Positions 39,505 to 49,613 of a stretch of DNA of 64,000 nucleotides are shown here, in pieces (the first letter of the stretch is position 1; the number at the start of each line of letters is the position of its first letter). A program made the translations under genes and the position numbers. The notes beneath the pieces were generated by a model. It saw only the letters and a list, made by a program, of their open reading frames with translations, ran no database searches and was not told where the DNA came from. Source of the stretch: Labedaea rhizosphaerae (GTDB taxonomy: Bacteria > Actinomycetota > Actinomycetes > Mycobacteriales > Pseudonocardiaceae); the NCBI RefSeq assembly GCF_004362825.1, contig NZ_SNXZ01000001.1:992001-1056000 (forward strand), given 5' to 3'.

Positions 39505-42500
39505 CGCGTGGTCCCTTCTCGACGGATCCGGGTGACGGCCAGGAACACGAGCCCGAGCAGCACCAGCCCGGCCCCGGCCGCCAGGTAGCCGCCGACGGCG
39601 GCACCCGTGTAGGCCAGCCCGCCACCGCCTTGGGGCGCGGGCGGTTTGGGCAGGGCCTTGGTGCTCACCGAGCAGGGGCAGTTGCTGTCCAGTGCGATCA
39701 CCGCGTTGGTCAGCTTGCGGTCACCACTGGCCGGGTCGTTGACCTTCACCGAGTACGTGACGGTCGCCGTGGCGCCCACCGCCACCGGACCCGACCAGCT
39801 CAGCTTCGGCTCCTCGTAGTGCGTGGTGCCGGCCGAGGCGTGGGCGTCGCCCTTGTAGGTGGCGTCGTCCAGTACTTCGGACATGTCGTCGGTGAACATG
39901 GCCGGGCCAACGCCGACCTCGTCCGCCGCCGGCTCGGTGGCCAGGTAGTCCACGGCGCCGACGTTGGTGACCTTCACCGTGTACACCACCGTGTCGCCGA
40001 CCGTGACCTGCTTGGTGTTCGCGGTCTTCGCCACGTGCAGCTCGGCCACCTTCACGGTGCCCTCCGATCCGCAGGCGGGATCGGGATCGCCGGTGGGCAC
40101 GCAGTTGCTGCCCGGCGCGAAGACCACATTGGACAGCACGTGGTCGCCCTTGCCCTGCTTGGCCACCGTCACCTTGTAGGTGATCGTCGCCGAAGCCCCC
40201 TGGACCAGCGCACTGCTCCAGGAAAGCGTTGGCGTGGCAAAGGTTGCCGTGCCCGCGCTGGCTTCCGGGTCACCGGTGAACTCGGCGTCGTCGAGCACCT
40301 TGCTCAGGTCGTCGGTGAACGCCGCCGGGTTGTCGTCGGTGAAGTCGACCTTGCCGGTGTTCGTGACCGTGATCGTGTACGTGACCACGTCGCCCGGCCG
40401 GGCCACCTGGACGTCCGCTGCCTTGTGCGCGGTCAGCCCGCTGATGGGCAGCTGGTCGCCACCGTGGCACTCGGGGCCGTAGTCCCCCGACGGGAGCGGG
40501 CAGTTCGCCCCGCCGATCACGGTGTTGACCAGTTCGTGGTCGCCGTGCAGGTCCGGGTCGAGCACGCGGACGGTGACCACGATGGTCGCCCCCGCCGTGG
40601 TCGCCGGATACACGACCGGCAACGGCCCGGTCCACACGATCTTCTTCGCATCCTGTTGGTAGTCAAGGGTTCCGACGTCGGCGGCGAGCTTGTCCGGCAG
40701 CAACTCCGCGTCGTCCAGGATGCCGGTGAGGTCCTCGGTGAACGTGGCCTCGCCGTCGGCGTAGGCCACGCGGCCGGTGTTGGTCACCGTGATCGTGTAG
40801 GTGACCTCCTCGCCCGGCGCGACCCCGCCGGTCTTGTCGACCGACTTGTTCAGCACGAACGCCTGCACCAGCGTCGACCCACCGTGCGTGCCGCACGGCG
40901 CGGTGGGCAGGCAGTCGTCGTCCTCGATGCTGCCGACGGCGTTGTCCAGGCTTCCGTCGCCGGCCTGCGGGTTGCGCACCAGCAGCGAGTACGTCACGTG
41001 CACGACCTGGTCGGTCGCGAGCGCACCGGTCCACGTGAGCACCGAGGCACCCGGCGCGGGCGGCGTGACCGTGCCCGCATCGGCCGACGCGGTGACGAAG
41101 TCGGCGTCGTCGAGCACCTTGGCCAGGTCGTCGGTGACGACCGCAGGATCCGCGTCGGTGAACGCGAACCCGCCGTTGTTGCGGATCTCCACGGTGTAGG
41201 TGATCGTCTCGCCGGGGTGCACAACCGGGCTGGACGCGACCTTGTCCAACTGCACGCCGCGGATCGCCACCGGTTTCGGCCCGCAGTCACCCGGACCGGT
41301 GCTGGGCGGGCAGTTCGTGCCGCCGACGACGAAGTTGACCAGCTGGTGGTCACCGCCCGCACCGGGATTCTTGACCAGAACGGTCACCGTGAGGGTCGTC
41401 GACGCGTTCGCGCCGATCGGGCCCTGCCAGCTGAATCCCTTGTCGTTGTTGGTGATCGTGCCGCCGCCGGGCTCGACGGCGTCGAGCGTGGCGTCGTCGA
41501 GCACGCCGGACATGTCGTCGGTGAACGACGCCAGGCCGCGGCCCGTGTCATAGGGCACGGTGCTCGGGTTGGTGACGACGATCGTGTACGTCACCCGCTG
41601 CCCGGCCCGGGCAGAACCGTTGCCCTGCACGGTCTTCTTCAGGGTGAAGCCGCGGATCGGCACGTCGCTCGCGGCGTGGTTGTCGGCGTCGTCGAGCTCC
41701 TTGACCGAGCCCGTCACGCTCGCGGCGTTGTGCCCGTTGCCGGCCTGCGGTGGCGCGGTGACCGGAACTTGGAGCGTGACCGGCGGGCCGTTCGCGACCA
41801 GGTCACCGACCGTCCAGGTGACGGTGGTCGTCCCGTCCGCGTTGGGTGTCGCGGTGCCGCCGCTGCTCGGCGCGCCGACCGGGAACCCGGCGGGCACGGT
41901 GTCGGTGACGACCACGTTGTGCGCCGTCGACGGGCCCTTGTTCGCCACCGTGAGCGTCCAGGTGAAGCCGGTGCCCGCGTCCGCGAACGGCGGCCCCTGG
42001 TCGGTCAGCACCAGGTCGACGGTGGGGTCGATGGTGGTGTCCACGTGGCTCTGGTTGTTGGACATGTCGGGATCCGCCGCGGAACCGGACACCCTCGCCT
42101 CGTTGGTCAGCACCGCCGGCTCCGGTGGCGCCGGTGCCTTCACCACCACGGTCAACGTCTTCGTCTGACGGACCTGGAGCGGGCCGAGCGCCCAGCTGAT
42201 CGTGCCGTTCTGCAGCGCGCCACCGTTGTCCGCCGACACGAACACCGTTCGGTCCGGCAGCGGGTCGTCAACCCGCACGTCGGACGCGGTCGACGGACCG
42301 TTGTTGCCGATCAGCAGCGTGTAGGTGACCTGTCCGTTCGCGTCCACCCGCTGCGGGCCGGACTTGACGATCGTGAGGTCGGCGACCGGCTGGATGGTGG
42401 TCGAGGTCTCCGAGTGGTTGTTGTCGGTCGTGACTTCAGGGGTGACCGTGGTGATGTCCGCCTTGTTGACCACGGTGGTCGGCTCCGCGGGGGCGGTGAC

Positions 42501-44819
42501 GACCAAGGTCAGCGGCTCCACCGGTGCGTTCGGCGCCAGGTTGCCCAGCGTCCATTGGACCTCCGAGCCCTGCAAGGTCCCGCCGTTGCCCGCCGAGACG
42601 AAGGTCGTCCCGGCCGGCAGCGGGTCGTGCACGACGACGTTGGTCGCGGTCGAGGGGCCGTAGTTGGCCGCCTGCAAGGTGTAGGTGATCGGGCTGCCAG
42701 CCTGGGCGCTGACCGGCGCGGTCTTGAGCAGGGAGACGTCCGAGAGCGGCTTGATCTCCGTGTGCACCGAGCTGAAATCGTTGGTGGGGTTGTTGTCCGG
42801 CGTGCCGCCGCCGGTCACGGCCACGGTGGCGGTGTTGTCCACTCCGGTCGGTTCGTTCGGCGCCTTGACGTGCACGCTCACCTGCACCGGCGTGCCCGGG
42901 GTGACCGCGCCCAGGGCCCAGGTCACGGTCTGCCCGTTCTGGCTGCCACCCGGCGAGACCGAGAGGATGGTCAAACCTGCGGGCACCTGGTCGGTGATCG
43001 TGGCGCCGGTCGCCGCCGTGTCGCCGTTGTTGACCACCGTCATCGTGTAGTCGAACTCGCTCCCGGCGTTCACCTCCGCCGGAGCCGACTTGGTGATCCC
43101 CAAGTCCACTGTGGGCAGTTTGGTCACGGTTACCGTGGCCTGCGCGACGTTGTTGGTCGCGTCGGTGTCCTGGTCCGCGGTGAGCGTCGCCGTGTTCACG
43201 GCCGGGCCGGGCGGCGCTGTCGTGCTGACGGCGGCCGTGATGGTGCAGTTGCTGATGCCGTTCTTGGGGAATGACGCCCCCTGCCACGACACGACCCCGC
43301 CGGCCAGCGAGCAGTCCTGGCTCGCGGCGGTCGGCGTGAAGCCGCCGGGCATGGCCTCCTGCACCGACCACGCACCCGCGCCGAACCCGGCCTTGTCGGT
43401 GACGCTGAGGTGGTAGGTGACCGAGCTGCCCTGCATCACGCTGGTGGGGTCGGCGGTCTTGGTGATCATGAGATCGGGCTTGTCGGCCGGTCTCAGGTAC
43501 ACCGGGGTGGGGCCGGGGTCGAACGCCGTGGTGGTCGGGTCGTGCGAGACCACCCCACCGGCCGGCAGGCCGGTCCCGGTCAGCGTGGCCCGGTTCAGCT
43601 CATCGACCTTCGGGGCATCCGGCGCCACGTTCACGTCCGCGTGGATGACCATGGTCTCCTTGGCGCCCAGCCGGTTCCCCGTGATCGTGAGCGTGCCGGG
43701 GGCGTCGCCCTGGTTCACGGTTCCCGGTGTTCCCTGCCCTTCGAACCGCACGGCCCCGCGGGTCAGGTACGGCGGGAAGGTGTCGTGCAGGTCGAAGGTC
43801 TTGGCCGCGCCGGAACCGTTGACGATGGTGAAGTCGAAGGTGGTCACGCTGCCCCCGGGGGCGCGCGATTGGTCGGTGGTGTGGCCGGCCTTCTCGAGGT
43901 CCATGGTGAACGCGCAGTTGGTGGCGTCGCCGGACTTGCCGAGGCTCGGCTGGTCGCCGAGGTGGCGGATCCTGGTGTACAAGTGGGTGGTGCTGTTGTA
44001 CGGGGCCGCGAAGAAGTGGATCTGGCCGTTGCCGTCGGCTTTGCCGTCGGGCCCCTTGTAGGACTCGGCGAAGGTGAGCTGCCCGTTGCCGTCCATCCAG
44101 ACGGAGCCGACCGCGTCCGGGAGGCCGCCGTCGTAGTTGGTGCCCCCGGCGCTCTTCGTCGCGCCGGTCCGCGGGTCGATCTGGACGATCGTCTTGGTCA
44201 CCGTGTCGAAGGTGTAAGCCTGGTTGTCGATCGGGTTGACCGCCCAGTCCGCCGTCGTGATCTCCGGCGCGGAGGTGATCGGCCCGGTGAGGATCCGCGG
44301 CGGGCTCTGGTTGACGTCCATGACGATGATCCGGCTGCCGCCGTTGGACACCGCGAAGGTGCCGTCGGACAGGAACGCGCCGATGTTCGCGTTGAACTGG
44401 TCGAGCGGCTGCCCGGCCGCGGTGACGGGCTCGCCGAGCAGCTCGAAGGTACCTTCGGCGCCAACCCGGAACAGCTGCTCGTGGTCGTCCTTCGGGGTCA
44501 CGGTGATCCCGTAGATCAGGTTGTCGCTGGGGTTGAAGCCCATCGCGTTGAACCCGAACGGCGCGTTCGAGAGGGCGGCGAACTGACCCTGGGACGAGCC
44601 CGACGGGAAGACCACCTTGCCGAGGACGGACTTCGTGGCGTCGGACGAGTTCGGTTGCATGAGGTAGTACGTGCTGTCACAGGCAAAGGGCGTGTGGGTG
44701 GCCGCCGCCGCGGTCGGCGCGGCGAGCAACCCGACCGGGACGAACCCCGTGACACCAGTTGCCACCAACAAGATCAGAGTGGTGACCAGAGCAAGGAAAG
44801 TCGTTCTTCTAGTGGGCAC
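39501..44819 (-). CDS. 1772-residue DUF11-repeat adhesin with LAXTG wall anchor
   Basis: The GTG at 44819 has GGGAGG five bases upstream. A signal peptide runs to about residue 40. Residues 45-310 look like a DUF6923-type propeller (FRVGAEGTFELLGEPV, IVQIDPRTGATKSAGG). Ten Ig-like domains follow from about 443, each opening xLxxxKTAD...GxxVTYTxxVTNxG. The first five are DUF11-like. The last five (from about 1056) carry a FTDDLSKVLDDA motif in each copy, a distinct subfamily. The end is LAYTG near 1734, a membrane helix and RIRREGTTR, a class E sortase signal. Long stalk-like adhesin fixed to the wall is inferred. Confidence 0.88.
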   Translation of the reverse strand: MPTRRTTFLALVTTLILLVATGVTGFVPVGLLAAPTAAAATHTPFACDSTYYLMQPNSSDATKSVLGKVVFPSGSSQGQFAALSNAPFGFNAMGFNPSDNLIYGITVTPKDDHEQLFRVGAEGTFELLGEPVTAAGQPLDQFNANIGAFLSDGTFAVSNGGSRIIVMDVNQSPPRILTGPITSAPEITTADWAVNPIDNQAYTFDTVTKTIVQIDPRTGATKSAGGTNYDGGLPDAVGSVWMDGNGQLTFAESYKGPDGKADGNGQIHFFAAPYNSTTHLYTRIRHLGDQPSLGKSGDATNCAFTMDLEKAGHTTDQSRAPGGSVTTFDFTIVNGSGAAKTFDLHDTFPPYLTRGAVRFEGQGTPGTVNQGDAPGTLTITGNRLGAKETMVIHADVNVAPDAPKVDELNRATLTGTGLPAGGVVSHDPTTTAFDPGPTPVYLRPADKPDLMITKTADPTSVMQGSSVTYHLSVTDKAGFGAGAWSVQEAMPGGFTPTAASQDCSLAGGVVSWQGASFPKNGISNCTITAAVSTTAPPGPAVNTATLTADQDTDATNNVAQATVTVTKLPTVDLGITKSAPAEVNAGSEFDYTMTVVNNGDTAATGATITDQVPAGLTILSVSPGGSQNGQTVTWALGAVTPGTPVQVSVHVKAPNEPTGVDNTATVAVTGGGTPDNNPTNDFSSVHTEIKPLSDVSLLKTAPVSAQAGSPITYTLQAANYGPSTATNVVVHDPLPAGTTFVSAGNGGTLQGSEVQWTLGNLAPNAPVEPLTLVVTAPAEPTTVVNKADITTVTPEVTTDNNHSETSTTIQPVADLTIVKSGPQRVDANGQVTYTLLIGNNGPSTASDVRVDDPLPDRTVFVSADNGGALQNGTISWALGPLQVRQTKTLTVVVKAPAPPEPAVLTNEARVSGSAADPDMSNNQSHVDTTIDPTVDLVLTDQGPPFADAGTGFTWTLTVANKGPSTAHNVVVTDTVPAGFPVGAPSSGGTATPNADGTTTVTWTVGDLVANGPPVTLQVPVTAPPQAGNGHNAASVTGSVKELDDADNHAASDVPIRGFTLKKTVQGNGSARAGQRVTYTIVVTNPSTVPYDTGRGLASFTDDMSGVLDDATLDAVEPGGGTITNNDKGFSWQGPIGANASTTLTVTVLVKNPGAGGDHQLVNFVVGGTNCPPSTGPGDCGPKPVAIRGVQLDKVASSPVVHPGETITYTVEIRNNGGFAFTDADPAVVTDDLAKVLDDADFVTASADAGTVTPPAPGASVLTWTGALATDQVVHVTYSLLVRNPQAGDGSLDNAVGSIEDDDCLPTAPCGTHGGSTLVQAFVLNKSVDKTGGVAPGEEVTYTITVTNTGRVAYADGEATFTEDLTGILDDAELLPDKLAADVGTLDYQQDAKKIVWTGPLPVVYPATTAGATIVVTVRVLDPDLHGDHELVNTVIGGANCPLPSGDYGPECHGGDQLPISGLTAHKAADVQVARPGDVVTYTITVTNTGKVDFTDDNPAAFTDDLSKVLDDAEFTGDPEASAGTATFATPTLSWSSALVQGASATITYKVTVAKQGKGDHVLSNVVFAPGSNCVPTGDPDPACGSEGTVKVAELHVAKTANTKQVTVGDTVVYTVKVTNVGAVDYLATEPAADEVGVGPAMFTDDMSEVLDDATYKGDAHASAGTTHYEEPKLSWSGPVAVGATATVTYSVKVNDPASGDRKLTNAVIALDSNCPCSVSTKALPKPPAPQGGGGLAYTGAAVGGYLAAGAGLVLLGLVFLAVTRIRREGTTR

Positions 44820-44929
44820 CTGAGCCTCCCGGGATCGCACGACATGCGGTCGTCGCCGGGGTGGACGTTATGGCTGGGGTGCATGAGCAAGATCGCCCCT
44901 GGGGGCACCGTCAGGGGCAGATTTCGGGT

Positions 44930-44971
44930 GCACAAAACAAGAACGCCCCCACCTGGCGGTCGGGGCGTTCT
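44930..44971 (-). terminator. intrinsic terminator downstream of glfT2
   Basis: On the minus strand AGAACGCCCC (44971-44962) pairs with GGGGCGTTCT (44949-44940) around a 12-base loop, followed by TGTTTTGTGC. Hairpin plus T-rich run, 16 bases after the glfT2 stop. Confidence 0.82.
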
Positions 44972-44986
44972 CGGTGAAACCGGAGT

Positions 44987-46888
44987 TCAGAGGCGGTAGA
45001 GGCGGGCCCAGTTCTCGCGGCTGGTGAGCTCGGGCATCGCGTCCTTGAACTGCTGCTGGACCGCGTTGCCGTCCTTGATGAAGCGGCGCATCAGGGCCGC
45101 CCCCTCCTTGCCCAGCCGGAACATCGTCTCGCGGTCGTAGCGGCGCACGCGCACGCCTTCCTGCGAGGCGTCCGTGACGACGGCCGTGTCGAACTGGGAG
45201 ACGTGCCACCACGACGCCTCGTCCGCCGGGATGGTGCCCTGGTGGTGGACGTGGCGGCCGCGCAGCTGGTTGACCACGCGCTTGGCCAGCACGAGGCGCT
45301 TGAGCTTCGGCGTCGGGCCGGACGGGATCATCGGCAGCTCACCGGAGCGCAGGCCCGGCACGTCGGAGGCCGGGTGCCGGAACGTCTCCGGGTACTCGGC
45401 ACGCAGCTTGCGGATCATGCCGACCGCGTCCGCGCCGCCGTCCTGCAGGATCTCCGGGCCGGCCAGGAAGTCCTCGACGGCCTTGAGCAGGGTCGCGGCC
45501 AGGCCGTACTGCATGGACAGCAGGTAGCGGGTCAGCTGCGCGAACAGCACCCGGGCGACGTGCTTGGTGTCGAACCGGCTGTGCAGCGCGGCGGTGATCA
45601 GCGAGTTGCGCAGGTTGAAGTACCGGTGCCAGTCGTCCCAGTCCTTCCAGCCGAAGTCGGCGTGCCACACGCCGGCACCGGGCAGGGTGACCGTGGCGAA
45701 GCCGTGGGCCTTGGCGCGGTAGCCGTACTCCGCGTCGTCCCACTGGAAGAACAGCGGCAGCGGGTAGCCGCACGCCTTGACGATCTCGGTCGGGATCAGG
45801 CACGACCACCAGCCGTTGTAGCCGGCGTCGACGCGCTTCTCCTGGCGGTTCGGCTTGCCGGTCTCCTCGTCGACGCCGGTCAGGTCGGCGGCGCTCAGCG
45901 CGTCCTTGGCCACCTGGCCGGGCGCGAGGTTCTCCAGGTCGGCCCACTCGGCGCCGACGTGGAGCTGCTTGGGGTGCAGCAGGTTCAGCATCTGCCCGCC
46001 GACGATCACCGGGTCGACGGTGCGGTTGGCGAACGAGTTCAGCCGGATCGTCATGTCCGGCTCGAGCAGGATGTCGTCGTCCATGAACAGGACGTTCGCG
46101 TGGTCGGACTGCTTGGCCGCCTCGAACAGGCCGCGGGTGAAGCCGGCCGCGCCGCCGAGGTTCGGCTGCTGGATGTAGCGGAACTTCGCCCCGAGCGCCG
46201 CGCTGACCTCGGCGAACGCCGGACGCGAGTCGACGGTGTCGTTGCCCTGGTCGGCCACGTAGACGGCGTCGAGGAACTCGAGCGCCTCCGGGTCGGCGGC
46301 GAGGGTCTTCAACGTGGTGATGGCGTCGTCGGCACGGTTGCACGTGCACATCACGACGGCGGCCGGGCGCAGCTTCTCCGGCGACTCGACGGTCCAGCGC
46401 ACCTGCTCGACGGCCAGCTCCTGGCCGACGCCGGTGCGCAGGTCCAGCCACAGCGCGCCGCCGTCGTTGAAACGGTCGATCTTGGCCGAGAGGGTGACCT
46501 GCTCGTCCTTGGCGCCCCAGACGTCCTTGACGGCGACCGTGCGCGGCTCGCCCTCGGCGTCCGAGGCGAGCACCGAGAGGCGACCGGAGCCGGTGACGAC
46601 CAGCTCGACGCTCACCTCGCGGACCACGGTCCAGCGCTGCCAGTACGCGGCGGGGAACCGGCCGAAGTAGGTGTTCATCGACACCTCGGCCGACGGCTCG
46701 AGCACGATCCGGCCGCGCTCGCGGCGGGCGAGCCCGACGGTCACCTCGGCGTACAGCTCCTCCGGGGCCACCGGGGACGGGCCTGCGAACAGTCCGCGCT
46801 GGGCGATGAGTCTGCGCGGCGCGGTGTGCTCTACGAGCGTGACCTCCGCGTCAGGGGCCGGGGTCGCGGGTGCAGTCCTGCCGGGCAT
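44987..46888 (-). CDS. glfT2: polymerising galactofuranosyltransferase GlfT2
   Basis: The 633-residue product matches GlfT2. An N-terminal beta-barrel domain (residues 1-170, with NTYFGRFPAAYWQRW) precedes a GT-A domain with VVMCTCNRADDA, the metal motif FMDDDILLEPD (D270-D272), FFQWDDAEYGYRAKAHG and WHADFGWKDWDDWHRYFNLRN. The last part is helical and mediates tetramer formation. It alternates beta-1,5 and beta-1,6 Galf additions to build about 30 galactan residues. Start at ATG 46888 with GAGG nearby. It stands apart from glf here, unlike the mycobacterial order. Confidence 0.95.
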   Translation of the reverse strand: MPGRTAPATPAPDAEVTLVEHTAPRRLIAQRGLFAGPSPVAPEELYAEVTVGLARRERGRIVLEPSAEVSMNTYFGRFPAAYWQRWTVVREVSVELVVTGSGRLSVLASDAEGEPRTVAVKDVWGAKDEQVTLSAKIDRFNDGGALWLDLRTGVGQELAVEQVRWTVESPEKLRPAAVVMCTCNRADDAITTLKTLAADPEALEFLDAVYVADQGNDTVDSRPAFAEVSAALGAKFRYIQQPNLGGAAGFTRGLFEAAKQSDHANVLFMDDDILLEPDMTIRLNSFANRTVDPVIVGGQMLNLLHPKQLHVGAEWADLENLAPGQVAKDALSAADLTGVDEETGKPNRQEKRVDAGYNGWWSCLIPTEIVKACGYPLPLFFQWDDAEYGYRAKAHGFATVTLPGAGVWHADFGWKDWDDWHRYFNLRNSLITAALHSRFDTKHVARVLFAQLTRYLLSMQYGLAATLLKAVEDFLAGPEILQDGGADAVGMIRKLRAEYPETFRHPASDVPGLRSGELPMIPSGPTPKLKRLVLAKRVVNQLRGRHVHHQGTIPADEASWWHVSQFDTAVVTDASQEGVRVRRYDRETMFRLGKEGAALMRRFIKDGNAVQQQFKDAMPELTSRENWARLYRL

Positions 46889-46987
46889 TACGCCTCAGTC
46901 CTCCATGGGGTGCCGTGCGGGGGTATCGCGCCATTCCAAGGTACAGGCCGGGAAGTCCGGCCTGGCCTGCACCTTTGGAACGGGGCC

Positions 46988-47419
46988 TCAGCTGCGGAAA
47001 ACCACCGTGCGCAACATGATGAAGTTGATCAGGGTCGCGGTGCCCTGGGCGATCACCCACGCCAGCGCGTACTCCCAGCGGAAGGCCGGGAGCACGGCGA
47101 GCATGAGCGCGTTCACGCCGACGTTGACGAAGAACGTCACGACGTACAGCAGGACGAACCCGCCGACCTGCGAGGCGCCGCCGGTGCGGGCGCTCGCGAA
47201 CGTGAACCTGCGGTTGAGGAAGTACGCGGTCGTGGTGCCGCAGACGAAGCTGATGGCCTTGGCGATGTTCGCGTTCAGGCCGAAGTGCAGAAGAAGGGCG
47301 TAGACGCCCGCGTCGATCAGCGCGCAGAAGCCACCGATCAGGACGAACCGGACCAACTGCGCGACCAGGCCGAGCTTCTGCGCAGGCACCTCGGCTTGTT
47401 CTGCCGACACCGCAGTCAC
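46988..47419 (-). CDS. GtrA-family membrane protein (Rv3789-like)
   Basis: The 143-residue product has four membrane helices starting LVRFVLIGGFCALIDAGVYALLLHF and containing GTTTAYFLNRRFTF, the GtrA signature. The GTG at 47419 is chosen for the GGGAG site five bases upstream; the frame to 47464 reaches into the promoter region. The mycobacterial relative Rv3789 lies beside dprE1 and has been linked to decaprenyl-phosphoarabinose handling. It is divergent from dprE1 here, 71 bases apart. Confidence 0.85.
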   Translation of the reverse strand: MTAVSAEQAEVPAQKLGLVAQLVRFVLIGGFCALIDAGVYALLLHFGLNANIAKAISFVCGTTTAYFLNRRFTFASARTGGASQVGGFVLLYVVTFFVNVGVNALMLAVLPAFRWEYALAWVIAQGTATLINFIMLRTVVFRS

Positions 47420-47476
47420 CGCAACTCCCTTTACCGCTGAGACAGCACGCAGTGTAAAGGTCACATCTTGGATCAG

Positions 47477-47490
47477 TACCCTTGACGTCC
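47477..47490 (+). promoter_or_regulatory. -10-like box before dprE1
   Basis: TACCCT (47477-47482) lies eight bases before the GTG at 47491, followed by TTGACGTCC. The spacing and the pattern TACSCT-Y-GA-N-CC-GTG resemble the elements before wzm and glf. Confidence 0.45.
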
Positions 47491-48861
47491 GTGGACGCCG
47501 AGAGTTATGAGCGCAGGACCCTCACCGGATGGGGCCGCACCGCCCCTACCACCGCTTTGGTCGGCACCCCGCGCTCCATCGACGACGTGCGCGCGGCCAT
47601 CGCCGACGCGGGACGACGCGGTGTGATCGCCCGCGGCCTCGGCCGCTCCTACGGCGACCCCGCGCAGAACGCGGGCGGGCTCGTGCTCGACATGACCGGG
47701 CTGGACCGCATCCACGAGGTCGACGTCGACAGCGGCCTCGTCACCCTGGACCCGGGCGTCAGCCTGGACAAGCTGATGCGCGAGATGCTCCCGCACGGGC
47801 TCTGGGTGCCGGTGCTGCCGGGCACGCGCCAGGTGACCGTCGGCGGTGCCATCGCGTGCGACATCCACGGCAAGAACCACCACTCGGCGGGCAGCTTCGG
47901 CAACCACGTGGTGGCGATGGACCTGCTCACCGCCGACGGCCAGGTGCGCACGCTGACCCCGGACGGTCCCGAGTCGGAGCTGTTCTGGGCGACCGTCGGC
48001 GGCGTGGGGCTGACCGGCGTGATCGTGCGCGCGACCGTCCGGTTGAAGAAGGTGGAGAGCGCCTACTTCTACGTCGACAGCGACCGCACCGCGAACCTCG
48101 ACGAGACCCTGGAGCTGTTCAAGAACGGCTCCGACGCCGGGTACGACTACTCGATGGCGTGGTTCGACGCGATCGCCACAGGCTCGAACTTCGGCCGCGC
48201 GGTGTTCTCCCGCGGCTCGCTCGCCACCGTCGACCAGCTGCCCGACAAGCTCAAGTCGGACCCGTTGAAGTTCGACGCGCCGCAGCTGCTGACGCTGCCC
48301 GACGTCTTCCCGAACGGCCTGGCCAACAAGCTGACGTTCGGCCTGCTCGGCGAGGCGTGGTTCCGCAAGGCGCCCAAGAAGGGCCGCGGCCTGATCCAGA
48401 ACCTGACCGCGTTCTACCACCCGCTGGACATGTTCGGTGAGTGGAACCGCGGCTACGGGTCCAGGGGTTTCCTGCAGTACCAGTTCATCGTGCCGTTCGA
48501 GGCCGAGGCACAGTTGCGGGCCATCACACGGCGCATCGCCGAGTCCGGGCACGTCTCGTTCCTGAACGTGCTCAAGCGGATGGGCGAGTCGAGCCGCGCG
48601 CCGCTGTCGTTCCCCATGCCGGGCTGGACGATCACGGTGGACTTCCCGATCAAGGCCGGGCTGCACGAGTTCTGCGAGGACCTGGACCGGATGGTCCTCG
48701 AGGCCGGTGGCCGGCTGTACCTGGCGAAGGACTCGCGGACCAGCGCGGAGACCTTCCACCGGATGTACCCGCGCATCGACGAGTGGCGCAAGATCCGCAA
48801 CGCAGTGGACCCGGAGGGCGTGTTCGCCTCCGATCAGTCGAGAAGGTTGGAACTCACGTGA
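47491..48861 (+). CDS. dprE1: decaprenylphosphoryl-beta-D-ribose oxidase DprE1
   Basis: The 456-residue FAD enzyme opens [14 protein letters not shown] and has the VAO-type FAD motifs [17 protein letters not shown] and [32 protein letters not shown]. The C-terminal substrate domain retains [16 protein letters not shown] (Lys418 of the mycobacterial enzyme). It oxidises DPR to the 2'-keto form for DPA supply. At the covalent benzothiazinone site the mycobacterial PGWNICVDFP reads [10 protein letters not shown], so Cys387 is Thr382 here. GTG 47491 is preferred to TTG 47482. Confidence 0.96.
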   Translation: MDAESYERRTLTGWGRTAPTTALVGTPRSIDDVRAAIADAGRRGVIARGLGRSYGDPAQNAGGLVLDMTGLDRIHEVDVDSGLVTLDPGVSLDKLMREMLPHGLWVPVLPGTRQVTVGGAIACDIHGKNHHSAGSFGNHVVAMDLLTADGQVRTLTPDGPESELFWATVGGVGLTGVIVRATVRLKKVESAYFYVDSDRTANLDETLELFKNGSDAGYDYSMAWFDAIATGSNFGRAVFSRGSLATVDQLPDKLKSDPLKFDAPQLLTLPDVFPNGLANKLTFGLLGEAWFRKAPKKGRGLIQNLTAFYHPLDMFGEWNRGYGSRGFLQYQFIVPFEAEAQLRAITRRIAESGHVSFLNVLKRMGESSRAPLSFPMPGWTITVDFPIKAGLHEFCEDLDRMVLEAGGRLYLAKDSRTSAETFHRMYPRIDEWRKIRNAVDPEGVFASDQSRRLELT

Positions 48862-49613
48862 TCGACGCTGTCGGCAACCCCCAGTCGCTGCTGCTGCTCG
48901 GCGGCACCTCGGAGATCGGGCTCGCGATCGCGTCCGCTTATGCGTCGCGCCGCCCGTTGCGGGTGATCCTGGCCGGGCGCCCATCGTCCCGTTTGGACGC
49001 CGCGGCCGCGTCGTTGAAGGAGCAGGGCGCCACGGTGTCCACGCTTCCCTTCGACGCTCTCGATTTCGCTTCGCACCAGGAGGTCGTCGACAAGGCCTTC
49101 GCCGATGGCGACGTCGATGTCACCGTTGTTGCTTTTGGACTCCTGGGTGACCAGGAGCAGGCCTGGCAGGACCACGCGACCGGCGTCGAACTGGCGCAGG
49201 TGAACTACACGGCGCCGGTGTCGGTCGGCATCGCGCTGGCCGCGCGGTTGCGTGAGCAGGGCCACGGCAAGGTGATCGCGTTGTCGTCGGTGGCCGGCGA
49301 GCGCGTGCGCCGGTCGAACTTCGTGTACGGCTCGACGAAGGCCGGGTTCGACGGGTTCTACCTGGGTCTCGGCGAGGCGCTGGCATCCAGCGGCGTGCAG
49401 GTGACCGTCGTGCGGCCCGGCTTCGTGCACACGAAGATGACCGCCGGGATGAAGGCCGCCCCGCTCGCGACCACGCCGGAGAAGGTCGCCTCGATCGCGG
49501 TTGCGGCGTCGGCCGCGGGCAAGGACCTGGTGTGGGCACCCTCGCAATGGCGACTGGTGATGTCGGCGCTGCGGCACGTGCCGCGCCCGATCTTCAAGAA
49601 GCTGCCGATCTGA
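48858..49613 (+). CDS. dprE2: decaprenylphosphoryl-2-keto-ribose reductase DprE2
   Basis: The 251-residue short-chain dehydrogenase has the nucleotide motif [24 protein letters not shown], catalytic Ser in [14 protein letters not shown] and Y-x3-K in [13 protein letters not shown]. It reduces the DprE1 product with NADH to decaprenylphosphoryl-arabinose, the arabinan donor. GTG overlaps the dprE1 stop as GTGA, so the two subunits are made together. The next gene begins within the stop codon. Confidence 0.95.
   Translation: MIDAVGNPQSLLLLGGTSEIGLAIASAYASRRPLRVILAGRPSSRLDAAAASLKEQGATVSTLPFDALDFASHQEVVDKAFADGDVDVTVVAFGLLGDQEQAWQDHATGVELAQVNYTAPVSVGIALAARLREQGHGKVIALSSVAGERVRRSNFVYGSTKAGFDGFYLGLGEALASSGVQVTVVRPGFVHTKMTAGMKAAPLATTPEKVASIAVAASAAGKDLVWAPSQWRLVMSALRHVPRPIFKKLPI

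Noticed and set aside
39414-43274. 1286-codon plus-strand open frame
   Set aside because: Antisense of the DUF11 adhesin; product is Arg/Val/Gly-biased and has no domain. Such shadows are expected in very GC-rich DNA.
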